DNA of 64,000 bases from Syntrophaceae bacterium UBA4810 (GTDB lineage: Bacteria; Desulfobacterota; Syntrophia; Syntrophales; Smithellaceae): NCBI GenBank assembly GCA_002402545.1, contig DHGA01000037.1, positions 42,435 to 106,434 on the forward strand, given 5' to 3'. Made by a program: the position numbers and the translations under genes. A model generated the notes under the pieces. It worked only from the letters and a program-made list of their open reading frames with translations. It was not told the origin of the DNA and ran no database searches. Position 1 is the stretch's first letter. Each line of letters begins with the position of its first letter. Shown here piece after piece: positions 25,101-33,669 of the stretch.

Positions 25101-26647
25101 TAAGCTACCTCAGCGTCCATGTGATTAGAGAGCATAATCTTTTTGAAAAAGAATACCGCATTATCAGGATAAACGACAAACAGGTGCGCTGGGTTTTCGG
25201 CCAGGGAGAACTTACCATAGACAAAGACGGCCTCGTCACTAACATGATCGGCACGATTCAGGATATAAACAACCGTAAACTGGCGGAGCAAGCCCTGGAA
25301 GAGAGCGAAGAAAAATACCGCTTAATCTTCGAGCATTCCCCCTTGGGACTTCTGTATTTCGACAAAAACGGCGTCATCGTGGCGTGCAACGAAAATTTCG
25401 TGAATATTACCGGCACTTCGCGCGAAGTGATTATCGGCCTGAACATGCTTAACCTGCCTGACAAGGGCATTGTCTCCGCCGTAAGACAGGCGTTAAACGG
25501 CGGCACCGGATTTTATAATGATATGTATGATACCATGATTGTGCCGAAAATCACACCGATCAGGGCACTTTTTACGCCTATGAACTCGGAAGGCGGCATT
25601 GTGCAGGGAGGCGTGGGCATTATTGAAGATGTCACGGAACAGAAAAAAGCTCAGGAAACCCTCAGACAAAGCGAAGAAAAATACCGCTCATTGATAGAAA
25701 ACGCGCAAGAAGGAGTTTATCAAACATCTCCTGACGGCAAGTTCATGACTGTAAATAATGGTTTTGCCCGTATTCTCGGTTACAATTCGGCGCAAGAAAT
25801 TTTAGAAGCAGTGACAGACATCTCTAATCAGCTTTATGTCTATCCGCAGGACAGAGGAAGACTTCTTAAAATTGTTAAAAAATACGGCTCGGTTACAAAT
25901 TTTGAAACACAATTGTATCGCAAAGACGGCAGCCGTTTATGGGTATCTCTCAGTTCGAATGCCGCGCTTGATGACCAGAAACAGGTTCTTTATTATCAGG
26001 GCATGGTACAGGATATCTCGGAAAAGAAACAAATTGAGGTGGAACGCGCAGAAAATGTCAAGACACTGCGCAAATCCCTTGGCGCAACGATTAGCGCCAT
26101 GGCGGTAATGGTGGAAACTAGAGACCCCTACACGGCAGGTCACCAGCGCCGTGTAGCTGATCTGGCACGCGCGATTGCCACGGAAATGAAATTGCCCAGT
26201 GACCAGATAGACGGAGTGCGCATGGCCGGCATGCTTCATGATGTCGGTAAAATATCGATACCATCGGAAATCCTTACAAAACCCACGCAGCTTACAGTGC
26301 TGGAATTTAATTTAATCAAAACACACCCGGACTCCGGCTACGAGATTTTAAAAGATATTGAGTTTCCCTGGCCGATCGCCCGCATCGTGCTGGAACATCA
26401 CGAACGCGTCAACGGCTCCGGGTATCCCCGCGGACTAAAGGAAAATGAGATCCTGCTGGAATCAAAAATTATGTCTGTAGCTGATGTTGTGGAAGCTATT
26501 TCTTCCCACCGCCCTTATCGCCCCGCACACGGTATCGAAGCGGGGCTGCAAGAAATAGCCGATAACAAAGGTGTTCTTTATGACGCGGAAGTTGTTGACG
26601 CCTGCCTGCGGCTTTTCCGTGAAAAAAGTTACACTTTGGCCGCGTAA
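22136..26647 (+). CDS. Giant REC-PAS9-HD-GYP cyclic-di-GMP phosphodiesterase
   Basis: 1503 residues. Receiver at about 20-140 (EDNEDDA, LSDYKLPKFDG). Nine consecutive PAS units follow, starting near 160, 285, 410, 538, 672, 798, 920, 1055 and 1178; each begins (Q/E)SEExYR or similar and most end in DITERK or DVTEQ. The HD-GYP domain (about 1310-1500) has HQRRVADLA, HDVGK, HPDSGYEIL and HHERVNGSGYP, all ligands present. No TM segment, so it is a soluble multi-input c-di-GMP phosphodiesterase. PAS 1 and PAS 5 resemble each other closely (YxEIDLAGNxTFxND), evidence of internal duplication. Confidence 0.9.
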   Translation: MKKTTPATEKKRQLQTDDSKSLRVLLIEDNEDDALLVLRELKKGGFDPVYERVETAAAMKKALKEEQWDIVLSDYKLPKFDGIQAINLLRETQLDIPLLIVSGTIGEQTAVECMRAGALDYVMKNNLTRLCPAIERELKEAQVRNRQRLADEVIRESEGRYRTILDEMDDTYFEIDLAGNFTFVNDTMCRVLGYSREKLLTMNFRVQMAKDDIEHVYNIFGKIYRTGNPEKNFLYKFINKDGAIRFADTSAFPLQNQQGKTIGFRGIGRDITESKKAENALRERNRELDNLMSNLPGMVYRCANDREWTMFFIGEGCLALTGYNPEDLLNNKKRSFNDLVMPEYRENLWQKWQEALAERATFEDEYPIRTAGGDIKWVWERGRGVYDTDGQLLFLEGYIEDISASKKAQWALRKSEENFRRSIDDSPLGVRISTKHAETIYANKAILDMYGYKNFAEFKNTPVKDRYTPQSYSGYLLRSKERKQGKLGPSEYEISIIRKNGEVRHLRAFRKEILWNGEKQAQIIYMDITERKQAQEKLQQSEESFRLTFNSTSDVIFTLDTQLRLHAITPSVEKVLGYNTEELNGKSLPSLNIMSPESQQKASLHVSKILSGKYAPPAVYEFIFKDGRKGFGEITASPIIKENKIIGVTCISRDITERLKIEAERQGALVALRESEEKYRNILENIEDGYYEVDLAGNLTFFNDSVCRISGYEREELMGMNHRHYTAPENIKEILKTFNQVYTTGIPAKGFDWKTIKKDGEKRSFETSVSLLKDASNKPAGFRGIMRDITERKKAEEALQESESSIKAVLGSTADGILAIGKNRSVLYANDRFAEIWQISKDVMESKDDSVLLQHVLDQLADPDGFIKKVEELYNSDEEDFDTINFKDGRIFERFSCPLLKETEIMGRVWSFRDITERKKAEDAIRNSEYIMRKSQEVARFGSYTLDVKKGTWISSKVLDDIFGIDESYPKNVEGWGNLLHPDDKEKMLSYLSVHVIREHNLFEKEYRIIRINDKQVRWVFGQGELTIDKDGLVTNMIGTIQDINNRKLAEQALEESEEKYRLIFEHSPLGLLYFDKNGVIVACNENFVNITGTSREVIIGLNMLNLPDKGIVSAVRQALNGGTGFYNDMYDTMIVPKITPIRALFTPMNSEGGIVQGGVGIIEDVTEQKKAQETLRQSEEKYRSLIENAQEGVYQTSPDGKFMTVNNGFARILGYNSAQEILEAVTDISNQLYVYPQDRGRLLKIVKKYGSVTNFETQLYRKDGSRLWVSLSSNAALDDQKQVLYYQGMVQDISEKKQIEVERAENVKTLRKSLGATISAMAVMVETRDPYTAGHQRRVADLARAIATEMKLPSDQIDGVRMAGMLHDVGKISIPSEILTKPTQLTVLEFNLIKTHPDSGYEILKDIEFPWPIARIVLEHHERVNGSGYPRGLKENEILLESKIMSVADVVEAISSHRPYRPAHGIEAGLQEIADNKGVLYDAEVVDACLRLFREKSYTLAA

Positions 26648-26659
26648 ACGCTTTCTAAC

Positions 26660-27244
26660 CTACTTTTCTTTTTTAAAAAATAACACCGAACGGCTTAAGA
26701 ATATATCCGGGCTTTTCTCCACCGAAAATCCGGCTTTCCGGGCATAGTTGAGCATTCGCATAAATTCTTTTTTATTTAAGTGTATTTTGGGTTCGGCCAC
26801 CAAAAACCTGCCGCTTTTTTTTAAAAGAGAATATACCTGAGAAAAAAACCGCTTTTTATCAGGAACTTCATGTACCATCCAGAAAGCCAGAATAAAATCA
26901 GCTTTCACTTTTACACCCAGAGAATCCGACGAAGCCAGCTGAAAAACTATTCTCGGTAACACTCCGGCGCGTTTTGCCTTTTTTCTGATGGCCGAAAGCA
27001 TTTCCTGCTGAATATCAACGGCAATCACCCGCCCCTTATCGCCAACCATCTTTGCCATAGGTATTGTAAAATAACCGATACCTGGTCCAATATCCAAAAC
27101 AGTATTCCCTTTTCTAATATAAGGATGAAGAATTTTGTAAGGATTATGAATCAGTTTGCGAAAAACATTATCAAACGTGAAACATAGCCATCGCGGGCAG
27201 ATATGTTCGAAATCTGAAGAAAATAAATCGGATATCTTTTTCAT
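26660..27244 (-). CDS. Class I SAM-dependent methyltransferase
   Basis: 194 residues from ATG 27244. An earlier in-frame ATG four codons upstream is disfavoured because its codons contain the GGAAGG ribosome site. Rossmann fold with VLDIGPGIGYFTIPMA (motif I), VIAVDIQQEML, then DFILAFWMVHEVPDK and LKKSGRFLVAEP. The fold matches UbiE/arsM-like small-molecule methyltransferases; substrate unknown. It ends 12 bp from the convergent giant HD-GYP gene. Confidence 0.85.
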   Translation of the reverse strand: MKKISDLFSSDFEHICPRWLCFTFDNVFRKLIHNPYKILHPYIRKGNTVLDIGPGIGYFTIPMAKMVGDKGRVIAVDIQQEMLSAIRKKAKRAGVLPRIVFQLASSDSLGVKVKADFILAFWMVHEVPDKKRFFSQVYSLLKKSGRFLVAEPKIHLNKKEFMRMLNYARKAGFSVEKSPDIFLSRSVLFFKKEK

Positions 27245-27566
27245 ATTACCTTCCAACTATTATATATTACCACCCGACATTTTGGACTGTGAGGCACTGT
27301 CTTTGCGAACAAAGGCAGCGCGTCGTGGCGATCTCGTCCGGCGCTTGTCATCGCGAGGATGAAATACGAAGCGATCCCATGAGCAAACCAGAGATTGCTT
27401 CACCTGCCTGCGGCAGGTTCGCAATGACGAAACAAGAAAAGGCGGGTTCGCCATTACAGATGAGGATTATGCCACGGTCTCGCAAGCAGCCGACCCTGCG
27501 AATGCCGGGGAAATCCAGAATGTCTTTCTATCTTAGCCCAAAGACGATGATCCTTTATCGCCGAAA
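27245..27566. repeat. Intergenic spacer with decayed TCATTGCGA repeats
   Basis: The 322-bp gap contains GTCTTTGCGAACAAAGG (27299 on), TGTCATCGCGAGGATGAAATACGAAGCGATCCC, and AGATTGCTTCACCTGCCTGCGGCAGGTTCGCAATGACG to about 27429. A half REP (GAATGCCGGGG-AAATCCAG) follows at about 27500. No gene is supported. Confidence 0.55.
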
Positions 27567-29741
27567 TTAAAAAACATCTTGCAAAAATTCCAGCACCTTC
27601 GCGTTTACCTCTTCAGCTTCTTTTCCCCGCAATATTCCATGACGCTCGGATTTTACCGTGAATATTTTCTTTTTAGCGGCTCCCGCTTTTTTGTATATAT
27701 CTTTTCCGCTCGCGGGATTAACCACCGGGTCATCCGATCCCTGTATTACGAGCAATGGATCGGTTATATTTTTTAATCTGTCTTCAACCACATTCATCAG
27801 TTTTTCGAGCTGCCCAACCCCGCTTACCGGATTTCTTAAGTAATTTATGTGCGGATTTTCCGGATCGTTAACTACAAACTCCATTTTACCTTTTTTTGCC
27901 TTGAATGTTGTCAGTAGTTTATTCCAGGCAACAATTGCCGACGCGAACTTTGAAGAAATATTTTGCAGCTTAAGAGGTGCGTTGATTGATATTACCGCTT
28001 TGAATTTTCCGGGCTTGTTTGCCGCCTGCAAAAGCGCTATGTCTCCACCCGTAGAAAAACCGGCAATGGCAAAATGCTTCAGGCTATTTTTCATAATTAT
28101 ATATGCCCGGCCTACGGAATCGTACCATTTTTCCCATCTGATTTGCGCCAAATCCTCAGGCGCCGTCCCGTGACCACGCAGGCGCGCCCCGTAAATGCTG
28201 TAACCATTTTTATAAAGATAATCCGCGAGGGGGCGTATTTCTTCCGGCGCCGCCATATACCCATGCACCAGAATCACGCCCTTTTTCCCGAATAAATGTT
28301 TCCAGAAAAACGGCCTGCCGATATTTTTTGGCTTGCTCTCTTTTTCTAAATAATACTTCTCGTAATCATCGGTAAATAGTTTCTTTTCCAGCGCCATAAA
28401 ATGATTCTTAATTTTTTGCCGGATATACGCGTCGGGCAGCAGCATTAATTTGTTCAGCGATTTTGTCAGATTTTTGAGCGGTTCTATTTCATTTCTTAAT
28501 ACCTCGATAATATTATCTTTTCTTATAGTATGAAAATCATAAATCTTACTGAAGCGCGCGCTGTTTTTCTGGATTACGCCATCATCCAAAGTGATCAGCC
28601 CCTCGGCCAGCGAGGCATCAATGAATCGCTCATAATTTTTATGATAATCATCCGTAAGCAGATAGAATTGTTTTTTATCCAGGGACGTGTGGTAATTATT
28701 AACCTCGCAGCGCCGTAAATTATCAACAGCCAGAAATACACGGTTTTTGAAATCGTCTTCGCAAATTTTATTTTTCCCGTATTTTGCCAAAATGTAGGAA
28801 AATAAATGATCATGATTAACTGTCGTCATCGCGTAAATGGATTCCATGTATTTGTACATGATTTTTATATAGAGTTTTCTGAACGGAACGGCATATTTCA
28901 GCTCGCCAGGATGGAGGTAAAGCTTTTCATTGGAAAGCATCTTGTGCAGTGACGCGCTGGCCTCGATGTATTTCTTCATTGGTATCGCCTGGCCGAAGTT
29001 TATATCGATATCCACGCCGCGCGTAATCATCGACCCTTCCGTTTGCAGCTCTTCTTTAAAACGCTCGGAAATATCTTTGACAAACCTGCCAACCAGCTTG
29101 CTGATCACATTTTCTCTGGCGCGCACCGGATAATAAGTGATATTTACCGGCACGATATAAGTTTCCTGCTTTAATATTTTCTCGACATCTTTCAGATTAA
29201 ACCCAAAATGGGCGGCCAGTTGCTTGATGGACGCCTTATCGCCTTTTTGACGAAACAGCCGTAATTCTTCACGAAGAAACTGAGAACGCAAAGCGATACG
29301 CGCCGCTCCCATATGCGGCGGCCTTCTGGTTTCGATATTGAAAATCATGTATTTGCCTTTTTCGATCAGCTTTTTATCCTTAATCATCTGGCCTTCCGGG
29401 AAAATGATAACCGGATTATTGCCGGTAAGCAGCGAATTGATCAAAATCGTGTCGCGATTAGGATCTGCGGTGGAAATGGCGCCCAGCCTGCTCATGAAAT
29501 CTCCCATTTTGCCGCCGAAAAATCCTTTATCCGCCAGAGAAACAGGAAATTTTTTGATGTACTTTTTAACGATATACGGCATCAGGATAGTTTCCATCCG
29601 CGTGAAATGGTTAATAACGTAAAGCACCGGCTGGTCGGGAACATTTTCTTTGCCGTGCACGCGGATATCCATCCTCGCCGCCTGCGTTAAAGCGTCTAGC
29701 GAAACCATAATGGTTTTAATTAGCCTGTTTGATAATTCCAT
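27567..29741 (-). CDS. Acyltransferase-alpha/beta hydrolase fusion
   Basis: 724 residues. The N-terminal region is PlsC-like: NHFTRME (an HxxxxE version of the usual HxxxxD) and FPEGQMIKD. The middle (about 230-490) is helical and not recognised. The C-terminus is an alpha/beta hydrolase with VILVHGYMAAPEE oxyanion strand, nucleophile GFSTGGD, acid QGSDDPVV and histidine SERHG, resembling monoacylglycerol lipase/carboxylesterase. One chain could thus both load and remove acyl groups at the membrane (inference). It lies 25 bp downstream of the glycerophosphodiester phosphodiesterase gene, pointing to phospholipid turnover. Confidence 0.8.
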   Translation of the reverse strand: MELSNRLIKTIMVSLDALTQAARMDIRVHGKENVPDQPVLYVINHFTRMETILMPYIVKKYIKKFPVSLADKGFFGGKMGDFMSRLGAISTADPNRDTILINSLLTGNNPVIIFPEGQMIKDKKLIEKGKYMIFNIETRRPPHMGAARIALRSQFLREELRLFRQKGDKASIKQLAAHFGFNLKDVEKILKQETYIVPVNITYYPVRARENVISKLVGRFVKDISERFKEELQTEGSMITRGVDIDINFGQAIPMKKYIEASASLHKMLSNEKLYLHPGELKYAVPFRKLYIKIMYKYMESIYAMTTVNHDHLFSYILAKYGKNKICEDDFKNRVFLAVDNLRRCEVNNYHTSLDKKQFYLLTDDYHKNYERFIDASLAEGLITLDDGVIQKNSARFSKIYDFHTIRKDNIIEVLRNEIEPLKNLTKSLNKLMLLPDAYIRQKIKNHFMALEKKLFTDDYEKYYLEKESKPKNIGRPFFWKHLFGKKGVILVHGYMAAPEEIRPLADYLYKNGYSIYGARLRGHGTAPEDLAQIRWEKWYDSVGRAYIIMKNSLKHFAIAGFSTGGDIALLQAANKPGKFKAVISINAPLKLQNISSKFASAIVAWNKLLTTFKAKKGKMEFVVNDPENPHINYLRNPVSGVGQLEKLMNVVEDRLKNITDPLLVIQGSDDPVVNPASGKDIYKKAGAAKKKIFTVKSERHGILRGKEAEEVNAKVLEFLQDVF

Positions 29742-29766
29742 AATCCTTCTCCGTTTCGGTTAAACG

Positions 29767-30570
29767 TTACTTCTTGTGCCCAAAGAAATCATCCGCCGTT
29801 TTTCTTAAAACATCGGGCTTGTTGGTAAAGATACCTTCTACGCCTGCTTTTAAAAGCCGACGCATCTTTTTTTCTTCATCAACCGTGTAAACATTAACAG
29901 AAATGCCATTCCCCTTTAGATCTTCAAGCCATTTCTTATTTAACTCTTTATGGCTGCAATTGAAACAATCCGCGTCAAAGAGATTAACTATTTGTGCGGG
30001 CAACTTTTTATTGTAATATTCTTTTTCAAATAGGACGGCAACCGCCACATTATTATCAATCTCTCTTAAATGTTTTATCGCCCGCGGGTCAAAGCTGGAA
30101 AAGATAACATGCTCTCTCATGCCGCTTTGCTCAACAATTTTCAGGGATTTTTCTTCAATACCGCCGGCTGATTTATCAGTAACGGCTTCGGTTTTTATTT
30201 CAATGTTCACGGCGATTTTGCCTCTGCAAAGCCCTAGGGTTTCGTGAAGCGTGGGTATTGTGGCGCCTTTAAACTTATTGCCAAACCAGCACCCCGCGTC
30301 CAGTATTTTGAGTTCATGAAGATAATGATCAGAAAGCCTGCCTTTGCCGTCAGTACAGCGCGAAAGTTTTTCATCATGAAATACGACAACTTCTCCGTCG
30401 CGGGTCAGCTGAACATCAAACTCAACCATGTCGGCACCAAGCTCGATGGCCGCTTCGAACGCGTCCAGTGTATTTTCCGGATAATAGGCGGACGCGCCAC
30501 GGTGGGCGATATTGGTAAAACTATCTTCGCTGCTTTTATTGTATTTAAAATAATGATACGGCCTGCCCAT
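29767..30570 (-). CDS. Glycerophosphodiester phosphodiesterase
   Basis: 267 residues, no signal peptide. The TIM-barrel GDPD signature is clear: AHRGASAYYPENT (His-Arg and Glu), EFDVQLTRDGEVVVFHD (metal Glu/Asp and second His), NIEIKTE, and the C-terminal VYTVDEEKKMRRLLKAGVEGIFTNKPD. It hydrolyses glycerophosphodiesters to glycerol-3-phosphate and an alcohol in the cytosol (UgpQ-like). It lies between hisF (67 bp upstream) and the acyltransferase-hydrolase gene (25 bp downstream). Confidence 0.9.
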   Translation of the reverse strand: MGRPYHYFKYNKSSEDSFTNIAHRGASAYYPENTLDAFEAAIELGADMVEFDVQLTRDGEVVVFHDEKLSRCTDGKGRLSDHYLHELKILDAGCWFGNKFKGATIPTLHETLGLCRGKIAVNIEIKTEAVTDKSAGGIEEKSLKIVEQSGMREHVIFSSFDPRAIKHLREIDNNVAVAVLFEKEYYNKKLPAQIVNLFDADCFNCSHKELNKKWLEDLKGNGISVNVYTVDEEKKMRRLLKAGVEGIFTNKPDVLRKTADDFFGHKK

Positions 30571-30636
30571 TTTATCCTCACAGGGTTGGCGTCATGTTTT
30601 GTTTATAAATTTAATATTCTCGTAAATTATCAATCT

Positions 30637-31410
30637 CTAAACAATAATTTTGGCAACGGGCAGTCCCTTTTGGCGAAGATAATTTTTCACCTCCTGAATG
30701 CTGAGCATTCGAAAATGAAAAACGGAAGCGGCAAGTAAAATACTCGCGCCGCCTTTAACTGCCGCCTCGTAAAAATCTTCCAGTTTTCCCGCGCCGCCGG
30801 AAGCTACCACCGGAACTTTCACAGCGGAAGAAATGGCTTTTGTATATTCGATGTTGTAGCCGGCTTTCGTTCCGTCTCCGTCCATGCTGGTAGGCAAAAT
30901 AACACCCGCTCCCAAATCCTCGCATTTCTTTGCCCATTCAATCGCGTCTTTGGCCAAAGGCTTGGTGCCGCCGGAGACGACCAGCTCAAAGCCGGAAGGC
31001 ATTGCTTTGTTTCGTTTCGCGTCAATCGCCACCGTTATTTTATCCGAGCCGAATTTTTTCGCGGCATCACTTACCAGAGACGGATTTTTAACCGCCGCGC
31101 TGTTCATGGAAACTTTGCTCGCGCCCGCGGCCAGAACAAGTTCAATATCTTCCAGCGTCGCTATTCCTCCGCCTACTGTGAGCGGTATCTTGATAACGGC
31201 GGCCACTTTGCGCACCCACTCCAGGCGCGTTTTTCTGTTTTCCAGCGTCGCCGCGATATCCAGCATCGCCAGTTCATCCGCTCCTTCTTTCTGATAAAAA
31301 GCGGCGTTTTCCACCGGATCACCCGCCTCTTTTAAATTCACAAAATTAACGCCTTTAACTACCCGTCCGTCTTTCATATCCAGGCACGGCATGATTTTAA
31401 TCGGTCCCAT
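30637..31410 (-). CDS. hisF: Imidazole glycerol phosphate synthase subunit HisF
   Basis: 257 residues, (beta/alpha)8 cyclase of histidine synthesis. It uses ammonia from HisH to convert PRFAR to IGP and AICAR. Visible are IMPCLDMKDGRVVKG (catalytic Asp11-equivalent), LTVGGGIATLEDI (phosphate loop), VAIDAKR (second catalytic Asp), LPTSMDGDGTKAGYN and VVASGGAGKLEDF. hisH and other his genes are absent here, so it is either an orphan housekeeping copy or a paralogue working elsewhere. MPCLDM replaces the common IPCLDV, a mild divergence. Confidence 0.85.
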   Translation of the reverse strand: MGPIKIMPCLDMKDGRVVKGVNFVNLKEAGDPVENAAFYQKEGADELAMLDIAATLENRKTRLEWVRKVAAVIKIPLTVGGGIATLEDIELVLAAGASKVSMNSAAVKNPSLVSDAAKKFGSDKITVAIDAKRNKAMPSGFELVVSGGTKPLAKDAIEWAKKCEDLGAGVILPTSMDGDGTKAGYNIEYTKAISSAVKVPVVASGGAGKLEDFYEAAVKGGASILLAASVFHFRMLSIQEVKNYLRQKGLPVAKIIV

Positions 31411-31731
31411 GCAAATCCCCCTTCACGGCGAGAGCTTTGCAAAATGCCCACATTGTCTTTGCGAGCAAAGCGAAGCAATCTCAGATATCCCGTATTTTCA
31501 ATGGGATTGCCGCGTAGCGCCGCTTCCGCGGCACTCCTCACAACGATGAAGCAATTATGCAAAGCCGTCACTTTTTGAATATTCTTAAAGTTTTTTAAAC
31601 CTATCTTGCGGAATTTACAACTTTAATTTTTCGCAGCCAAATAATTTTATCGATCCACATATTAATACTTGAAACAGAGCTTAAATTAATCTAAGGAAGT
31701 GAACACAAATTCAGCTTTAGGGGCGCTCATC
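31411..31731. repeat. Spacer upstream of guaA with a TCATTGCGA-family repeat
   Basis: About 31450-31550 reads ATTGTCTTTGCGAGCAAAGCGAAGCAATCTC...GGGATTGCCGCG...GCGGCACTCCTCACAACGATG, the same hairpin family as the MITE interior but without AGACTGTGTC ends. 31560-31731 is AT-rich leader of the next gene; no convincing promoter boxes were found. Confidence 0.5.
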
Positions 31732-32697
31732 ATGAAAATAAAAGAAATCAAAGCAAAAAACATAAACACAAAAAAATTCATTGAAGAAAAAGTCCAGGAA
31801 ATCAGGCAGGCCGTAGGCGATGGTTTAGCGATTAACGCCCTTTCCGGCGGAGTTGACTCCTGTGTAGTAACGGCGCTCGGGCATAAAGCGCTGGGAAATA
31901 GATTAAAAACTTATTTTATCGATAACGGTATTATGCGCGAAGGAGAACCGGCAAAAGTAAAGGCTGCTTTTAAAAAAATGGGCATTCATGTGGAAGTGGT
32001 CGATGCTGTTCAGGATTTCTTTGACGCGCTTAAGGGAATTACTGATCCGGAAGAAAAACGGGAAGCGATAACTCAAACATTTTATAAAAAAATATTTGCC
32101 GATCTGGTTATTCAAAGCGGCGCGAAATATCTGCTGCAGGGCACAATTCTCACTGACGTTGACGAAACGGTAGCCGGAATAAAAAGACAGCACAATGTTT
32201 TCGAGCAGCTGGGCATCGACCCGCAGGTAGCGTTTGGCTATAAAATTCTGGAACCGCTGATTCAGCTGCGCAAAGACGGAGTGCGTAAAGCCGGCCGCGG
32301 CCTTGGCCTTCCTGAAGAAATATTTAACAGAATTCCTTTTCCCGGGCCGGCATTGGCTGCCCGCGTTATCGGCGAGGTCACACCGGAAAAAATTGCCATC
32401 GTCAGAAAAGCGACTGCTATTGTCGAGGCACAGTTAAAAGGCATCAAAGCTTTTCAGTATCTGGCCATTCTGCATAACGACCGCGTAACCGGAATGCGCG
32501 ATAACAAGCGCGTGTTCGGCAATCAGATTGAAATCCGCTGCTGGAATTCACTTGACGCTCGCAAAGCCTCGCCCACGAGATTGTCCTTTAATGTGTTGGA
32601 TAAAATGGCCGCAAAAATCACCAAGGCAATACCGGAAGTAGTGAGTGTCACCTACAACATCACGACCAAACCAACTTCCACAATAGAGGCTGTATAA
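31732..32697 (+). CDS. guaA: GMP synthase ATP-pyrophosphatase subunit (GuaA C-terminal part, stand-alone)
   Basis: 321 residues from ATG 31732; GTG at 31699 is also in frame but its purine tract is only one base away. The PP-loop LSGGVDSC adenylates XMP. The lid and dimerisation domain follow: GTILTDVDE, KAGRGLGLPEEIFNRIPFPGPALAARVIGE, and the C-terminal VVSVTYNITTKPTSTIEAV ending typical of GuaA. The N-terminal glutamine amidotransferase domain of bacterial GuaA is missing and no partner is encoded nearby. It resembles the split archaeal subunit B. It is probably a second, ammonia- or partner-dependent copy. Confidence 0.85.
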   Translation: MKIKEIKAKNINTKKFIEEKVQEIRQAVGDGLAINALSGGVDSCVVTALGHKALGNRLKTYFIDNGIMREGEPAKVKAAFKKMGIHVEVVDAVQDFFDALKGITDPEEKREAITQTFYKKIFADLVIQSGAKYLLQGTILTDVDETVAGIKRQHNVFEQLGIDPQVAFGYKILEPLIQLRKDGVRKAGRGLGLPEEIFNRIPFPGPALAARVIGEVTPEKIAIVRKATAIVEAQLKGIKAFQYLAILHNDRVTGMRDNKRVFGNQIEIRCWNSLDARKASPTRLSFNVLDKMAAKITKAIPEVVSVTYNITTKPTSTIEAV

Positions 32698-32715
32698 TAA
32701 TTTAAAGGGATAATG

Positions 32716-33669
32716 CTACCAGCTGCCGGAGGCACCGCCGCCGCCCGATGACCCGCCGCCGCCGGAAAATCCTCCTCCGGACGACCCGGAACTCCACGAT
32801 CCACCGGAACCGCCCGAACCAATTGTAAAACCGCCGATGGAGGCTTTGCCTTTCGTGCGTAAATCTTTTGCGGCTTTTTTATACCAGTCTGTATTCTTTA
32901 ATAAAATTTTCGCCAGAGGATAACCTACGAGATAAATTATCAGCAGGTAAAAAGCGCCCTTTGTGCCCAAAACAACAATGGGAAACATCGCCCAGAAAGG
33001 AATGAGAAAAAAGTAGAGAAACCAGCCGACACCCGGCGTTAAAACACCGATGACCGTGAAAAGCCCGATAATACCGAAAATAAAAGCGCCAAAAAGAATT
33101 CTCTCGATAATGGAAAGATCGGATTCAATATTTAACCCGGATGAAAAATTTGACTTTCCTGACGTTTCTCCGGAGTCATCCGGCACCTGGCCACCTTCCA
33201 GCACACTGATAATGGATTTAACGCCTTCGCTGATGCCGCTTTCGTAATCTTCTTTTTTAAAATGAGGCGTAATGACATTGCGGATAATACTGCCGGCCGT
33301 TCCGTCGGTCAGCGCTCCTTCGAGCCCGTAACCGACTTCAATGCGCATGCGCCGGTCGCTGGGCGCGACAACAAGCAGAATCCCGTTATCTTTTCCCTTT
33401 TGACCCAGCTTCCATCCATTATAAACATTAAGGGCGTATTCCTCGATTCCTTCTCCTTCCAGCGATGGCACAGTAAGCACGGCAATCTGGTTGCCGGTTT
33501 TATCTTCATGCGCTTTGAGCTTGTCTGAAATTATCCTTTGCGTATCTGGTGAAAGTATTTGCGCGTTATCCGTCACGCGTCCGGTTAAAAAAGGAATTTC
33601 CGTGGCATAGGAAAATTGTGCCAAAAAAAACAGCGCGAAAGCGAGCATCGGGAAAAATAATTTTTTCAC
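32716..33669 (-). CDS. TPM-domain membrane protein, YgcG family
   Basis: 317 residues. Signal peptide (LFFPMLAFALFFLAQFSYA), periplasmic TPM domain (about 25-165: FLTGRVTDNAQILSP, GIEEYALNVYNGWKLGQKGKDNGILLVVAPSDRRMRIEVGYGLEGALTD), two TM helices (about 195-260), and a Gly/Ser-rich tail ending SGGGGASGSW. TPM proteins are linked to membrane-protein quality control and photosystem repair in relatives. The gene overlaps the upstream TPM gene by 4 bp, so the pair is coupled. Confidence 0.85.
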   Translation of the reverse strand: MKKLFFPMLAFALFFLAQFSYATEIPFLTGRVTDNAQILSPDTQRIISDKLKAHEDKTGNQIAVLTVPSLEGEGIEEYALNVYNGWKLGQKGKDNGILLVVAPSDRRMRIEVGYGLEGALTDGTAGSIIRNVITPHFKKEDYESGISEGVKSIISVLEGGQVPDDSGETSGKSNFSSGLNIESDLSIIERILFGAFIFGIIGLFTVIGVLTPGVGWFLYFFLIPFWAMFPIVVLGTKGAFYLLIIYLVGYPLAKILLKNTDWYKKAAKDLRTKGKASIGGFTIGSGGSGGSWSSGSSGGGFSGGGGSSGGGGASGSW

